A stretch of DNA of 64,000 nt, from contig NZ_CP031357.1 in NCBI RefSeq assembly GCF_003355455.1, positions 1,156,501-1,220,500 of the forward strand, in the 5' to 3' direction. A model generated the notes under the pieces. That model was not told where the DNA came from, searched no databases, and was given only the letters and a program-made list of their open reading frames with translations. How positions within the stretch are numbered: position 1 is the first letter of the stretch; each line of letters begins with the position of its first letter. This stretch comes from Erythrobacter aureus (GTDB taxonomy: Bacteria; Pseudomonadota; Alphaproteobacteria; Sphingomonadales; Sphingomonadaceae). Made by a program: the position numbers and the translations under genes. Below, piece by piece: positions 1 through 7,570 of this stretch.

Positions 1-138
1 CTCTTCCCCTTGCGGCGGTGAAGGCGATTGCCTCTCCCGTCTCTCGCGGCAAGGAAGCGGGGAGATGCCGCAAGCGGGATATCCATCCCTTTTGCTAGTT
101 CGTTTCGCCCAATTCAGCCCGCCATGTAGCAGTGGCGC

Positions 139-188
139 TTGCTATTGAGAACGACTCGCACTAGATATGCTCTTGCGAATCAATCGCA
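139..188 (+). promoter_or_regulatory. Fur-like box and promoter of bfd
   Basis: Bases 139-160 resemble a bacterial Fur box: the core TTGAGAACGACTCGCA (145-160) differs at only a few positions from the classical ATGAGAATGATTCGCA type. It overlaps a possible sigma-70 promoter, -35 TTGCTA (139-144) and -10 TAGATA (162-167) with a 17-base spacer. A second inverted repeat, TGCGA-N5-TCGCA, lies at 174-188 against the SD of bfd. Iron-repressed bfd is well known in other bacteria, so Fur control fits, but this is inferred from base matching only. Confidence 0.5.
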
Positions 189-199
189 GGAGTTTTCGA

Positions 200-388
200 G
201 TGTACGTTTGCATCTGTAATGCGATCCGCGAAAACGAATTGCGCCGTGCGGCGCGTCACGTTTCGGGAGATGCGGAAGCCTGCTACGCTGCCTTGGGCAA
301 GGCCCCCTGTTGCGGCTCGTGCCTCGACGAGGCCGATGATATCCTTCAGGAAGAACGCGAATTCGGATTCATACCCGCGGCAGCCTGA
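200..388 (+). CDS. bfd: bacterioferritin-associated ferredoxin, (2Fe-2S) BFD protein
   Basis: Small 62-residue BFD-fold protein that binds a 2Fe-2S cluster and, in characterised bacteria, reduces ferric iron in bacterioferritin so that iron can be released to the cytosol. The four ligands are visible: C4 and C6 (CxC) and C38 and C41 (CxxC). The start chosen is GTG at 200, seven bases after an AGGAG SD (188-192), because the family begins right before the CxC. An in-frame ATG at 167 lies upstream of the SD and inside the probable promoter. The next gene is bfr, its expected partner, but a terminator-like hairpin separates the two. Fur regulation is suggested by the upstream box. Confidence 0.93.
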   Translation: MYVCICNAIRENELRRAARHVSGDAEACYAALGKAPCCGSCLDEADDILQEEREFGFIPAAA

Positions 389-416
389 TTTCCCGCTAAC
401 GCAAATCGCTCGCAAC

Positions 417-438
417 TGGCGGAATTCCGCCACTTTTT
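417..438 (+). terminator. rho-independent terminator after bfd
   Basis: Perfect palindrome TGGCGG-AATT-CCGCCA (417-432) forming a 6-bp stem with a four-base loop, followed by C and five T (434-438). It lies between bfd and bfr, so bfr probably has its own promoter or depends on read-through. Confidence 0.65.
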
Positions 439-512
439 ACCGATACTACCTTGCCAAGCCGTCTCCTCAGGGCGCATAGGGGCGGCCTATTCAGCAGCAA
501 GGAGACGGGGCC

Positions 513-1004
513 GTGAAAGGCGATCAAAAGGTTATCGAGTTCCTCAACAAGGCGCTCACCAACGAACTGACCGCCATCAATCAATATTGGCTCCACTACC
601 GTGTGCTCGCCGATTGGGGCGTGACCAAGCTCGCCGAATATGAGCGTCACGAATCGATCGACGAGATGAAGCACGCCGACGTGCTGGCCGAGCGCATCCT
701 GTTCCTCAACGGGCTTCCCAACTTCCAGGCGATCCATAAGCTCAAGGTCGGGGAAACGGTGGAGGAAATTCTCAAGGCCGACCTTGCGGTGGAAATGGAA
801 GCGATCCCCTTGCTCAAGGACGCGATCGCCTATTGCGAGGAAGTACGCGACTTTACCACGCGTGAGATCTTCGAGCGCATCCTCGAAAGCGAGGAAGAGC
901 ATGTCGATTTCCTCGAGACGCAATTCGACATGATCGCCCGAATGGGGCTGGAAAACTATGTCCAGCTCAACAGCAAACCCGCAGGCGAGGGTGAAGACGG
1001 CTGA
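513..1004 (+). CDS. bfr: bacterioferritin
   Basis: Haem-containing ferritin that oxidises Fe(II) and stores it as mineral in a 24-subunit cytoplasmic shell. The 163-residue length is typical. Diiron ferroxidase ligands are all present: E18, E51, H54, E94, E127 and H130. The inter-subunit haem ligand M52 is in the sequence DEMKHAD, which marks this as Bfr rather than non-haem ferritin. The start is GTG at 513, eight bases after AAGGAG (499-504). It follows bfd on the same strand, the usual store-and-release pair. Confidence 0.96.
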   Translation: MKGDQKVIEFLNKALTNELTAINQYWLHYRVLADWGVTKLAEYERHESIDEMKHADVLAERILFLNGLPNFQAIHKLKVGETVEEILKADLAVEMEAIPLLKDAIAYCEEVRDFTTREIFERILESEEEHVDFLETQFDMIARMGLENYVQLNSKPAGEGEDG

Positions 1005-1010
1005 CCGCGT

Positions 1011-1217
1011 TCACGTGACACGCCAGAACGTGGCATAGTGGCCGCCATGCTTTGAAAGCCGGGCAAGGCGGCGCCCGCCGTCCCAGATTTCCGCATCGCC
1101 CGCGCCAACATTGATATCGGCGATAGTCAAAGCGGTAGCGATATCGAGCGCTTCCAGGGCGACGGGTGCGCCGTCCGGCATTTCGCCGTCGTGAATTGAA
1201 ACGCGGAATTTGTTCAT
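1011..1217 (-). CDS. small protein of unknown function (68 aa)
   Basis: I do not recognise this 68-residue protein with confidence. It is acidic in the middle (GAGDAEIWDGG) and ends in a basic, aromatic stretch (RLSKHGGHYATFWRVT), with no signal peptide or membrane segment. The ATG is preceded by a very strong SD, AAGGAGG, which supports real translation. It converges on bfr with a six-base gap. The start IHDGE and the overall layout faintly resemble DUF6894-type small proteins, but I would not assign it. Confidence 0.7.
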   Translation of the reverse strand: MNKFRVSIHDGEMPDGAPVALEALDIATALTIADINVGAGDAEIWDGGRRLARLSKHGGHYATFWRVT

Positions 1218-1342
1218 CCTTCGCCTCCTTGTTCAGGCGGCTTTATCGCATGGATAGATGAACCCCGCCCGACACGATCGCGCTACTCGTCGCGGAATTG
1301 ACTTCGGCTGGCCGCTACAGGTTTGTTCTGCGCGGCGGGACG

Positions 1343-1840
1343 TTACGGCATCGCGGATTTGCGCCGCTCGCGCATGCGTTGGCGGTTACGCCGCGCCGCG
1401 GTGCGCGTTTCCATCCAGAAAGATCCGAGACCGGCCACCAGCAGTCCCATGCAGATTACCCAGACAGCCGACACGAGCGAGCCAAGCGCAGTCTCCACGA
1501 ATGCGCTGACGAACAACAATACGATGACGATGCTGATGGCGAGCGCGGACGCAGTGCTGAACATCACCGCGCGCTGGGCATAGATCCGCCGCTGCTCGAG
1601 GGCGGGCAATTCCCGGCGCAGGGCCGCGACATCGCCATCGTCGCCTGCATCGAGAATCCGTTCGATCTTGTTGGCCACCCAGATCAGGCGATTCGTCATC
1701 ACGTTCATCACCGCGCCGATCGCGGCCAACAGAAAGGCCGGTGCAAGGCTGAGCTGAACCACTTGCTGCACGCGCAGGGTCGAGCTCGTCCGCTCGAGTA
1801 AGTCGCTGCCGGGCAGGGCGGTCAAGATATCCAGCAACAC
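1343..1840 (-). CDS. DUF2721 family membrane protein
   Basis: Protein of 165 residues with an N-terminal hydrophobic segment (about 28-50) containing APAFLLAAIGAVMNVM, a cytoplasmic stretch starting TNRLIWVANKIERI, and a second pair of hydrophobic segments (about 93-140). This N-terminal pattern is characteristic of the DUF2721 family of unknown function. The C-terminus is strongly basic (RRNRQRMRERRK). It starts with GTG at 1840, whose G is also the last base of the der stop codon (TAGTG), so its translation is probably coupled to der. Confidence 0.8.
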   Translation of the reverse strand: MLLDILTALPGSDLLERTSSTLRVQQVVQLSLAPAFLLAAIGAVMNVMTNRLIWVANKIERILDAGDDGDVAALRRELPALEQRRIYAQRAVMFSTASALAISIVIVLLFVSAFVETALGSLVSAVWVICMGLLVAGLGSFWMETRTAARRNRQRMRERRKSAMP

Positions 1841-3273
1841 TAATGCTCCCCGCTGTAATTGCCGCCGCCGCCCTTATTGGCGTTATAGGGGTTCTTGGGG
1901 CTCTTGAGGACGACGCGCACCGGCACTGCCTCGAAGCCGAGTTTCGCGCGGATGCCGTTCACCAGATAGCGCTCATAGCTCTTCGGTAGCGAATCGAGGC
2001 GCGTACCGAAGACCACGAATCGAGGCGGGCGGGTGCTGGCCTGCGTGATGTAACGCAGCTTTATGCGGCGACCCCCTGGGGCTGGCGGCGGATTGGCTTC
2101 CAGAGCATCGTCGAACCAACGGTTGAGCGCGGCAGTGGGCACACGGCGGCTCCAGGCTTCGCGCAATTCGAAGGCCGCGCCGATCATCTGGTCGAGTCCC
2201 TTGCCGGTTTTCGCGCTTACCGCGAAGAGCGGCACACCGCGGACCTGGGCCAGCCCTTCGTTCAGCGCATCCCGAATGCCATTGAACAGGGCGCTGGCGC
2301 CTTCGGCGACGTCCCATTTGTTGATCGCGATCATCAGCGCGCGGCCTTCCTCGAGCACCATGTTGGCGATCTTGAGGTCCTGAGATTCAAGCCCGCGTGT
2401 TGCATCGAGCAGCAAAACGACAACCTCGGCGAAATCGACCGCTCGGCGCGCATCGGCGACCGAGAGTTTTTCGAGCTTTTCCGTGACTTGTGCTCTCTTG
2501 CGCATGCCTGCGGTATCGATCAGACGTATCTCTCGGGTCTCGCCGCTCTTGGGATCGGGCCATTCCCAGTCGATTGCGATTGAATCACGGGTGATGCCGG
2601 CTTCCGGGCCGGTCAGCAGGCGATCCTCCCCCAGCAGCCGGTTGATAAGTGTCGACTTGCCGGCATTGGGACGACCGACAATGGCCAGCTTCAGCGGGCC
2701 AGCCAATAAAGCTTCCTCGTCTTCCTCGTCGATCTGCGATTCGATCTCGGCGGCTTCCGCCTTGGCACCGATGATGGGCCAGAGATGGTCGAACAAATCG
2801 GCAATGCCTTCGCCGTGTTCGGCACTGATCGCGGCGGGTTCGCCGAAGCCGAGGGAAAAGCTCTCGTAGATGCCGGCATCGCCCTGGCTGCCTTCGGCCT
2901 TGTTGGCGACCAGCACGACGGGCACTTCCTGTTCGCGTAGCCAGCGCGCGATTTCCTCGTCGAGCGGAGTCAGGCCTACGCGGGAATCGAAGACGAAGAG
3001 AGCCGCATCCGCCCCCTCGAGGCTGATTTCGGTTTGCTTGCGCATCCGGCCGGGGAGGCTTTCGGGATCGTCGTCTTCCCAGCCGGCCGTGTCGACCACC
3101 TGGAATTCGAGCCCGGCGATCGTCGCATCGCCAAACCGGCGGTCGCGTGTCACACCGGGCTGATCGTCGACGAGCGCAAGGCGTTTGCCGACAAGGCGGT
3201 TGAACAACGTCGACTTGCCGACATTGGGGCGGCCGATGATGATCACCGTGGGTTTGGTAGAGGAAGGTACCAT
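1840..3273 (-). CDS. der: ribosome biogenesis GTPase Der (EngA)
   Basis: Essential GTPase with two tandem G domains and a C-terminal KH-like domain, needed for 50S subunit maturation. Both P-loops are visible: GRPNVGKST near the N-terminus and GRPNAGKST in the second domain, with matching DTAGW and DTAGM (G3) and NKAE and NKWD (G4) motifs. The C-terminal part (PPRFVVFGTR, KSPKNPY) is the RNA-binding KH-like end. Start at 3273 (MVPSSTKPT) gives 477 residues, close to the family norm; an in-frame start 39 bases upstream would add residues that do not look conserved. It overlaps the DUF2721 gene by one base and is divergent from the CHAP gene. Confidence 0.96.
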   Translation of the reverse strand: MVPSSTKPTVIIIGRPNVGKSTLFNRLVGKRLALVDDQPGVTRDRRFGDATIAGLEFQVVDTAGWEDDDPESLPGRMRKQTEISLEGADAALFVFDSRVGLTPLDEEIARWLREQEVPVVLVANKAEGSQGDAGIYESFSLGFGEPAAISAEHGEGIADLFDHLWPIIGAKAEAAEIESQIDEEDEEALLAGPLKLAIVGRPNAGKSTLINRLLGEDRLLTGPEAGITRDSIAIDWEWPDPKSGETREIRLIDTAGMRKRAQVTEKLEKLSVADARRAVDFAEVVVLLLDATRGLESQDLKIANMVLEEGRALMIAINKWDVAEGASALFNGIRDALNEGLAQVRGVPLFAVSAKTGKGLDQMIGAAFELREAWSRRVPTAALNRWFDDALEANPPPAPGGRRIKLRYITQASTRPPRFVVFGTRLDSLPKSYERYLVNGIRAKLGFEAVPVRVVLKSPKNPYNANKGGGGNYSGEH

Positions 3274-3328
3274 GATGGCGCGGCAAGTGGCGCTTTGCGC
3301 GCTGCATTGCAAGCGGCACTGCCCGTCC

Positions 3329-3346
3329 GGTTAACTCGTGTTAACC
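3329..3346. promoter_or_regulatory. GGTTAAC inverted repeat (possible CtrA-type site)
   Basis: Two GGTTAAC half-sites in inverted orientation around a four-base centre, located between divergent der and the CHAP gene. The two TTAA cores are six bases apart. The consensus for the alphaproteobacterial cell-cycle regulator CtrA is TTAA-N7-TTAA, so the fit is one base short. A dyad operator for another regulator is equally possible. Confidence 0.35.
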
Positions 3347-3393
3347 CTATGCGGAAGGAAGGCGACAAGGGTGCCCGGCATATTCCTGCCGAT

Positions 3394-3975
3394 ATGAGGA
3401 AAAACCTTGCCGCTTTAGCCCTGCTTGTCTGTGCCAGCCCGGTCATCGCAGAAGATTACGCCGGCTTCGCCCGCAGCGATACCGAACTGGAAGCTTATCT
3501 CCAGTGTGTTCCCTATGCACGCGAGGTCTCCGGCATCCAGATTTATGGCGATGCGTACACTTGGTGGGACCAGGCTCAGGGGCGCTATGCGACCGGCACT
3601 GCGCCGCGCCCCGGTGCGGTGATGGCTTTCCGCCCGCATCGCAGCATGCAGCTGGGCCACGTTGCCGCCGTTAGCCAGGTGCTCGATTCACGCCGGGTCC
3701 TGCTCGACCATGCGAATTGGTCGCCGATCAACGGTCGTCGTGGCCAGATCGAGAAGGACGTGCTGGCAGTCGATGTCTCGCCCGCGAATGACTGGAGCCA
3801 AGTTCGCGTCTGGTATGCGCCGCTCGGCAAGGTCGGAACGACTGCCTGGCCGGTCGAAGGTTTCATCTATTCGGACCGCAGGCCGCAGCAACCGCGCGTA
3901 CAATACGCGATGGCACCGGCACGCAAACAGACATCGAAACGCTTTCTCAGCGCTTTCGCCGCCTACGCCGACTAA
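3394..3975 (+). CDS. secreted CHAP-domain protein (probable peptidoglycan amidase/peptidase)
   Basis: Exported protein of 193 residues. After a signal peptide (MRKNLAALALL...VIA, about 20 residues) comes a CHAP/NlpC-P60-like papain-fold domain. The likely catalytic Cys is in LQCVPYARE and the likely His in MQLGHVAAV, with YTWWDQAQGRY and AFR between them in the order typical of CHAP. Such enzymes cut amide or peptide bonds in murein. Start at 3394 is chosen because it begins the signal peptide; an in-frame ATG at 3349 would put 15 polar residues before it. The stop abuts the stop of the convergent DUF3297 gene with no gap. Confidence 0.85.
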   Translation: MRKNLAALALLVCASPVIAEDYAGFARSDTELEAYLQCVPYAREVSGIQIYGDAYTWWDQAQGRYATGTAPRPGAVMAFRPHRSMQLGHVAAVSQVLDSRRVLLDHANWSPINGRRGQIEKDVLAVDVSPANDWSQVRVWYAPLGKVGTTAWPVEGFIYSDRRPQQPRVQYAMAPARKQTSKRFLSAFAAYAD

Positions 3976-4260
3976 TCAGTCGGCCTTTGCGACGGGCGGT
4001 TCCTCGCCCAAATCTTCGAACCATGCCTCGACAGGGCCGCTGAGCTTGAGAGTCAGCGGATTGCCTTTGCGATCGACGGTTCTGCCGGCCTGAACGCGCA
4101 CCCATCCTTCGGAAATCGAATATTCCTCGATATCGGTGCGCTGCTTACCCTTGAACCGGATGCCGACGCCGCGTTGCAGCACCTCGGCGTCGAAATGCTC
4201 GCTTCGCGGGTTGACCGAAAGGCGATCGGGCGGGGTCTGGCTCTTGGTTTCTTCGCTCAT
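3976..4260 (-). CDS. DUF3297 family protein
   Basis: Soluble protein of 94 residues without signal or membrane segment. The string TPPDRLSVNPRS near the start and the later EGWVRVQAGRTVDRKGNPLT are hallmarks of DUF3297, a conserved proteobacterial family with no established function. Full length for the family. It converges on the CHAP gene with the two stop codons directly adjacent. Confidence 0.88.
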   Translation of the reverse strand: MSEETKSQTPPDRLSVNPRSEHFDAEVLQRGVGIRFKGKQRTDIEEYSISEGWVRVQAGRTVDRKGNPLTLKLSGPVEAWFEDLGEEPPVAKAD

Positions 4261-4410
4261 GGCGCGCGGCCCTAATCGGCGCCGTGGCGCCCGGCAAGAG
4301 CAATTGATCGAGAGGTGCGTCCAGCGCGCTTGCGCATTGCGCCGCTCTCTACTAGAGGCACGCGCCTACACGCGAAGGTTTGGGCCGTTCGCGCGGCTTC
4401 GTTCGGGTAA

Positions 4411-4495
4411 GCGGGCGTGGCGGAACTGGTAGACGCGCTGGTTTTAGGTACCAGTATCGAAAGATGTGGGGGTTCGAGTCCCTTCGCCCGCACCA
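4411..4495 (+). tRNA. tRNA-Leu (anticodon UAG)
   Basis: 85-nt cloverleaf with long variable arm. The acceptor stem pairs GCGGGCG (4411-4417) perfectly with CGCCCGC (4485-4491), followed by ACCA with CCA encoded. The anticodon arm CTGGT-TTTAGGT-ACCAG has loop bases giving anticodon TAG (UAG), reading CUN leucine codons. The T arm carries GGTTCGAGTCC. Confidence 0.97.
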
Positions 4496-4559
4496 GTGCC
4501 GCCGCAGCGCGATGCCCCATCGCACATTATCGCTTTTGGAAAGTCACGAGTTTCAACCC

Positions 4560-6122
4560 ATGCAGATCAAAGAGACCGCCAACGAGGGCCTCAAACGCGC
4601 CTACACCGTCACCATTCCGGCCAAGGAAATCGACGAGCGCGTCAACAGCGAAGTGAAGAAGATCGCTCCGCAGGTGAAAATGCCGGGTTTCCGCCCCGGC
4701 AAGGTGCCGGCGAACCTCGTGCGCAAGATGCATGGCGAGCAGTTGCACGCGCAGACGGTTAACGACGTGATTCGCGAATCGGTCGACAAGGTGATGGTGG
4801 AAAACAAGCTGCGTCCCGCCATGCAGCCCAAGGTCGAGCTCGCGGAAGGCTATGAGGAAGGCAAGGACGCGTCGCTCAGCGTCGAGGTCGAAGTCCTCCC
4901 CGAGATCGAAGCTCCCGAAACCGATGGCCTCAAGCTCGAGCGCCTGACCGTTCCGGTGACCGACGAGCAGGTCGACGAAGCGGTCGAGCGGATCGCGTCG
5001 AACAATAAGAACTACAAGGACGCCGCGAAGACCAAGAAGGCCGCCGACGGCGATCAGTTGATCATCGATTTCGTCGGCCGCGTCGATGGCACCGAATTCG
5101 AAGGCGGCAAGGCCGAGAACACCCCGCTGGTGATCGGTTCGGGCCAGTTCATTCCCGGCTTCGAGGAACAGCTGACGGGTGTGAAGACCGGTGATGAAAA
5201 GACCATCACGGTCACTTTCCCGGAAGACTATCCGGCCGAAAACCTCAAGGGCAAGGAAGCCGAGTTCGACGTCACCGTCCAGCAGGTGAAGGTCCCGGCC
5301 GACACCAAGATCGACGATGAGTTCGCCAAGAATCTTGGCCTTGAAAACCTCGACAAGCTGAAGGAGCTTTTGCGCGGTCAGCTTGAGCAGGAAACTGCCG
5401 GTCTCACCCGCACGCAGATGAAGCGCCAGCTTCTCGACACGCTGGCTGCAGGCCATGACTTCGCCGTGCCGCAGGGCATGGTCGATGCCGAGTTCGAGCA
5501 GATCTGGGCGCAGCTCCAGCAGGAAGCCGCACAGTCGGACGACGCCGAAGCCATGCTCAAGGAAATGGAAGACGAGAAGGACGATTACCGCAACATCGCC
5601 GAACGTCGTGTCCGCCTTGGTCTGCTGCTCTCGGAAATCGGCCAGAAGAATGGGGTCGAGGTCAACGCCAATGAGATGAACATGCTCATCCAGCAGGCAG
5701 CCCAGCAATATCGCGCCGAAGACCGCGAGCGGTTCGTTCAGTACGTCCAGCAGGAGCCGATGGCCGCCGCCCAGTTGCGCGCGCCGCTCTATGAAGACAA
5801 GGTTGTCGACTTCCTCTTCGACAAGGCCGAAATCACAGACCGCGAAGTGACGCGCGAGGAGCTCGAAGCGGCAATCGAGGCGGAAGAAACCACCGAGGAA
5901 ACACCCAAGAAGAAGGCTCCGGCCAAGAAAGCTCCGGCCAAGAAAGCTCCGGCAAAGAAGACCGCTTCAAAGAAGGCCGACGACAAGCCTGCTGCGAAGA
6001 AGGCCCCGGCCAAGAAGGCTCCCGCGAAGAAGGCGGCTGCGAAGAAGGCGGACGATAAGGAACCGGCCAAGAAGGCGGCTGCCAAGAAGGCTCCAGCCAA
6101 AAAGGCCGCTGCCAAGAAATAA
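4560..6122 (+). CDS. tig: trigger factor, ribosome-associated chaperone with Lys/Ala-rich tail
   Basis: Ribosome-bound chaperone that holds nascent chains at the exit tunnel and has a PPIase domain. The ribosome-binding signature GFRPGK is at residues 43-48. An FKBP-type PPIase domain follows (about 150-240, GDQLIIDFVGRVDG) and then the helical C-terminal chaperone domain. At 520 residues it is about 70-90 longer than E. coli TF: residues about 449-520 are repeated KKAPAKK and KKADDK units, like histone H1 tails. Start at 4560 (MQIKETANEG) matches the family; longer upstream frames run through the tRNA. A strong terminator follows. clpP and clpX are on the same strand but 5.4 kb downstream. 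Confidence 0.97.
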   Translation: MQIKETANEGLKRAYTVTIPAKEIDERVNSEVKKIAPQVKMPGFRPGKVPANLVRKMHGEQLHAQTVNDVIRESVDKVMVENKLRPAMQPKVELAEGYEEGKDASLSVEVEVLPEIEAPETDGLKLERLTVPVTDEQVDEAVERIASNNKNYKDAAKTKKAADGDQLIIDFVGRVDGTEFEGGKAENTPLVIGSGQFIPGFEEQLTGVKTGDEKTITVTFPEDYPAENLKGKEAEFDVTVQQVKVPADTKIDDEFAKNLGLENLDKLKELLRGQLEQETAGLTRTQMKRQLLDTLAAGHDFAVPQGMVDAEFEQIWAQLQQEAAQSDDAEAMLKEMEDEKDDYRNIAERRVRLGLLLSEIGQKNGVEVNANEMNMLIQQAAQQYRAEDRERFVQYVQQEPMAAAQLRAPLYEDKVVDFLFDKAEITDREVTREELEAAIEAEETTEETPKKKAPAKKAPAKKAPAKKTASKKADDKPAAKKAPAKKAPAKKAAAKKADDKEPAKKAAAKKAPAKKAAAKK

Positions 6123-6149
6123 GCGGCCGCGAGCTGCACGTATCTGCGA

Positions 6150-6185
6150 GGGGCGGCGGACTTTCGGTTCGCCGCCCCTTCTCTT
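6150..6185 (+). terminator. rho-independent terminator of tig
   Basis: 9-bp perfect GC stem GGGGCGGCG (6150-6158) with CGCCGCCCC (6170-6178), followed by TTCTCTT. It lies 28 bases after the tig stop. Confidence 0.8.
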
Positions 6186-6196
6186 ATGGCGCGACC

Positions 6197-7564
6197 TTAT
6201 TCCGGTTTTGCCGATTTTTCGATTTCGAGGTCGGGACCGTCGGGCGACAGGGATGCCATACTGCTATCCTGCCCGGTATGGATATGCGCGCGGCGATTCT
6301 CGACATGCCGGATGAAGGGTCCGGAAAAAACGCCGTGAACCACGATCGACAGCAGAATGGCAAAGCTTACCGTTGCCCATAACAGGTCGATCTGCGCGAA
6401 GTCGGCGCTGTTCTGACCATAGGCAAGATAATAGATCGAACCCATGCCCCGTACGCCAAGGAATGCGACGGCGAGCTTGCCGATCATCGGCAGGTTGCAA
6501 TTCATTTCCGCCAGCAATCCGGAGAGCGGCCGGATAACGAAGACCAGTGCGATGCCTACCAATGCAGCGGGCCAAGTCAGCGCTTCGAGCACACCGCTGG
6601 CGAGCATAGCGCCGAACCCGAACAGGACGGCCACCAGCACGATCTGTTCGATCTGGTCGATGAAGTGGTGGCTGATCTTGTGATAGCGGCTGCGATTCTC
6701 GCGTTGTCTCATCGTGATCGCACCGACGAACACCGCGAGAAAACCATAACCCTCGGTCAGTTCCGCCAGCCCGTATGCCAGTAGCAACGTGCCGAGTACG
6801 ATCAACCCTTCGCTGGTCGAGTATACAGGGCGGTCAGCGCCTTCGCTTGCCTCGTCGATATCCTCCATCGGCGCGTCTGCCTCTCGCTCGAAGACGTACC
6901 ACGAGCCGATCCGGCCCACGAGCCATCCGACAAGGCAGCCCGCCAGGATCCGCCAGCCGAGGTCGAGCGCGGCCCATTCCAGCGTCCAGCCTCCCAGCGC
7001 GGTCATTCCCACGGCGGCGATGGCGAGATAGGTGAAGGGGAAGGCCAGTCCATCATTCAGTCCGGCTTCCACTGTCAGGCTGAAACGCACATCGTGGCGC
7101 TGGTCTTCGCCAGGAGGGCCGACCTGCACACTGCGTGCGAGCACCGGATCGGTCGGAGCCAGCGCCGCGCCGAGCAGGATGGCGCTGGCCGGGGCCAGGC
7201 CCAGCGCCCACCACCCTAGCAAAGCTACTGCTGTGATCGTCAGCGGCATGGCGATGACGAGTAGTGGCCAGATCTGGCGCCAATTGGCCCAGCTCACGGG
7301 GCGGTCGATCGCAATGCCGGCCGCCATGAGCGAGGCGATGACGATGAATTCCGTCGCATATTCGAGCGTGAGAGCATCGAAACCATCCACTGTCGGGTTG
7401 AAGTGCGGCAGCCCCAGAGGCAGCGACCAGATGACATATCCGGCAGCGACATAAAGGATTGGCAGTGAGAGCCAGAAGCGCGCCAGCCAACGTTCCAGCG
7501 TGACGGCCAGGGTCAGGCCCGCGCCGAACACGACGAACATCAAGATGCGCGGGTCGAGTTCCAT
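6197..7564 (-). CDS. cation:proton antiporter, CPA1 (NhaP-like) family
   Basis: Integral inner-membrane protein of 455 residues with about 12 hydrophobic segments. The signature segments of monovalent cation/proton antiporters are present: GAALAPTDPVLA in the middle and EAGLNDGLAFPF after it (the acidic ND is the likely transport site). A short cytoplasmic loop rich in acidic residues (DAPMEDIDEASEGAD) splits the two halves, and the C-terminal tail is polar. It would exchange Na+ or K+ for H+ in pH and salt homeostasis. It sits six bases downstream of a secreted amidase gene on the same strand, so the two may be cotranscribed. The exact cation cannot be told from sequence. Confidence 0.9.
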   Translation of the reverse strand: MELDPRILMFVVFGAGLTLAVTLERWLARFWLSLPILYVAAGYVIWSLPLGLPHFNPTVDGFDALTLEYATEFIVIASLMAAGIAIDRPVSWANWRQIWPLLVIAMPLTITAVALLGWWALGLAPASAILLGAALAPTDPVLARSVQVGPPGEDQRHDVRFSLTVEAGLNDGLAFPFTYLAIAAVGMTALGGWTLEWAALDLGWRILAGCLVGWLVGRIGSWYVFEREADAPMEDIDEASEGADRPVYSTSEGLIVLGTLLLAYGLAELTEGYGFLAVFVGAITMRQRENRSRYHKISHHFIDQIEQIVLVAVLFGFGAMLASGVLEALTWPAALVGIALVFVIRPLSGLLAEMNCNLPMIGKLAVAFLGVRGMGSIYYLAYGQNSADFAQIDLLWATVSFAILLSIVVHGVFSGPFIRHVENRRAHIHTGQDSSMASLSPDGPDLEIEKSAKPE

Positions 7565-7570
7565 GGGGTG

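Noticed and set aside
1..138. Possible gene or repeat at the window start
   Set aside because: No supported frame; only a weak CTTGCGGC/GCCGCAAG inverted pair far apart.
4527..5708. 393-residue reverse frame over tig
   Set aside because: Antisense shadow in a GC-rich gene.
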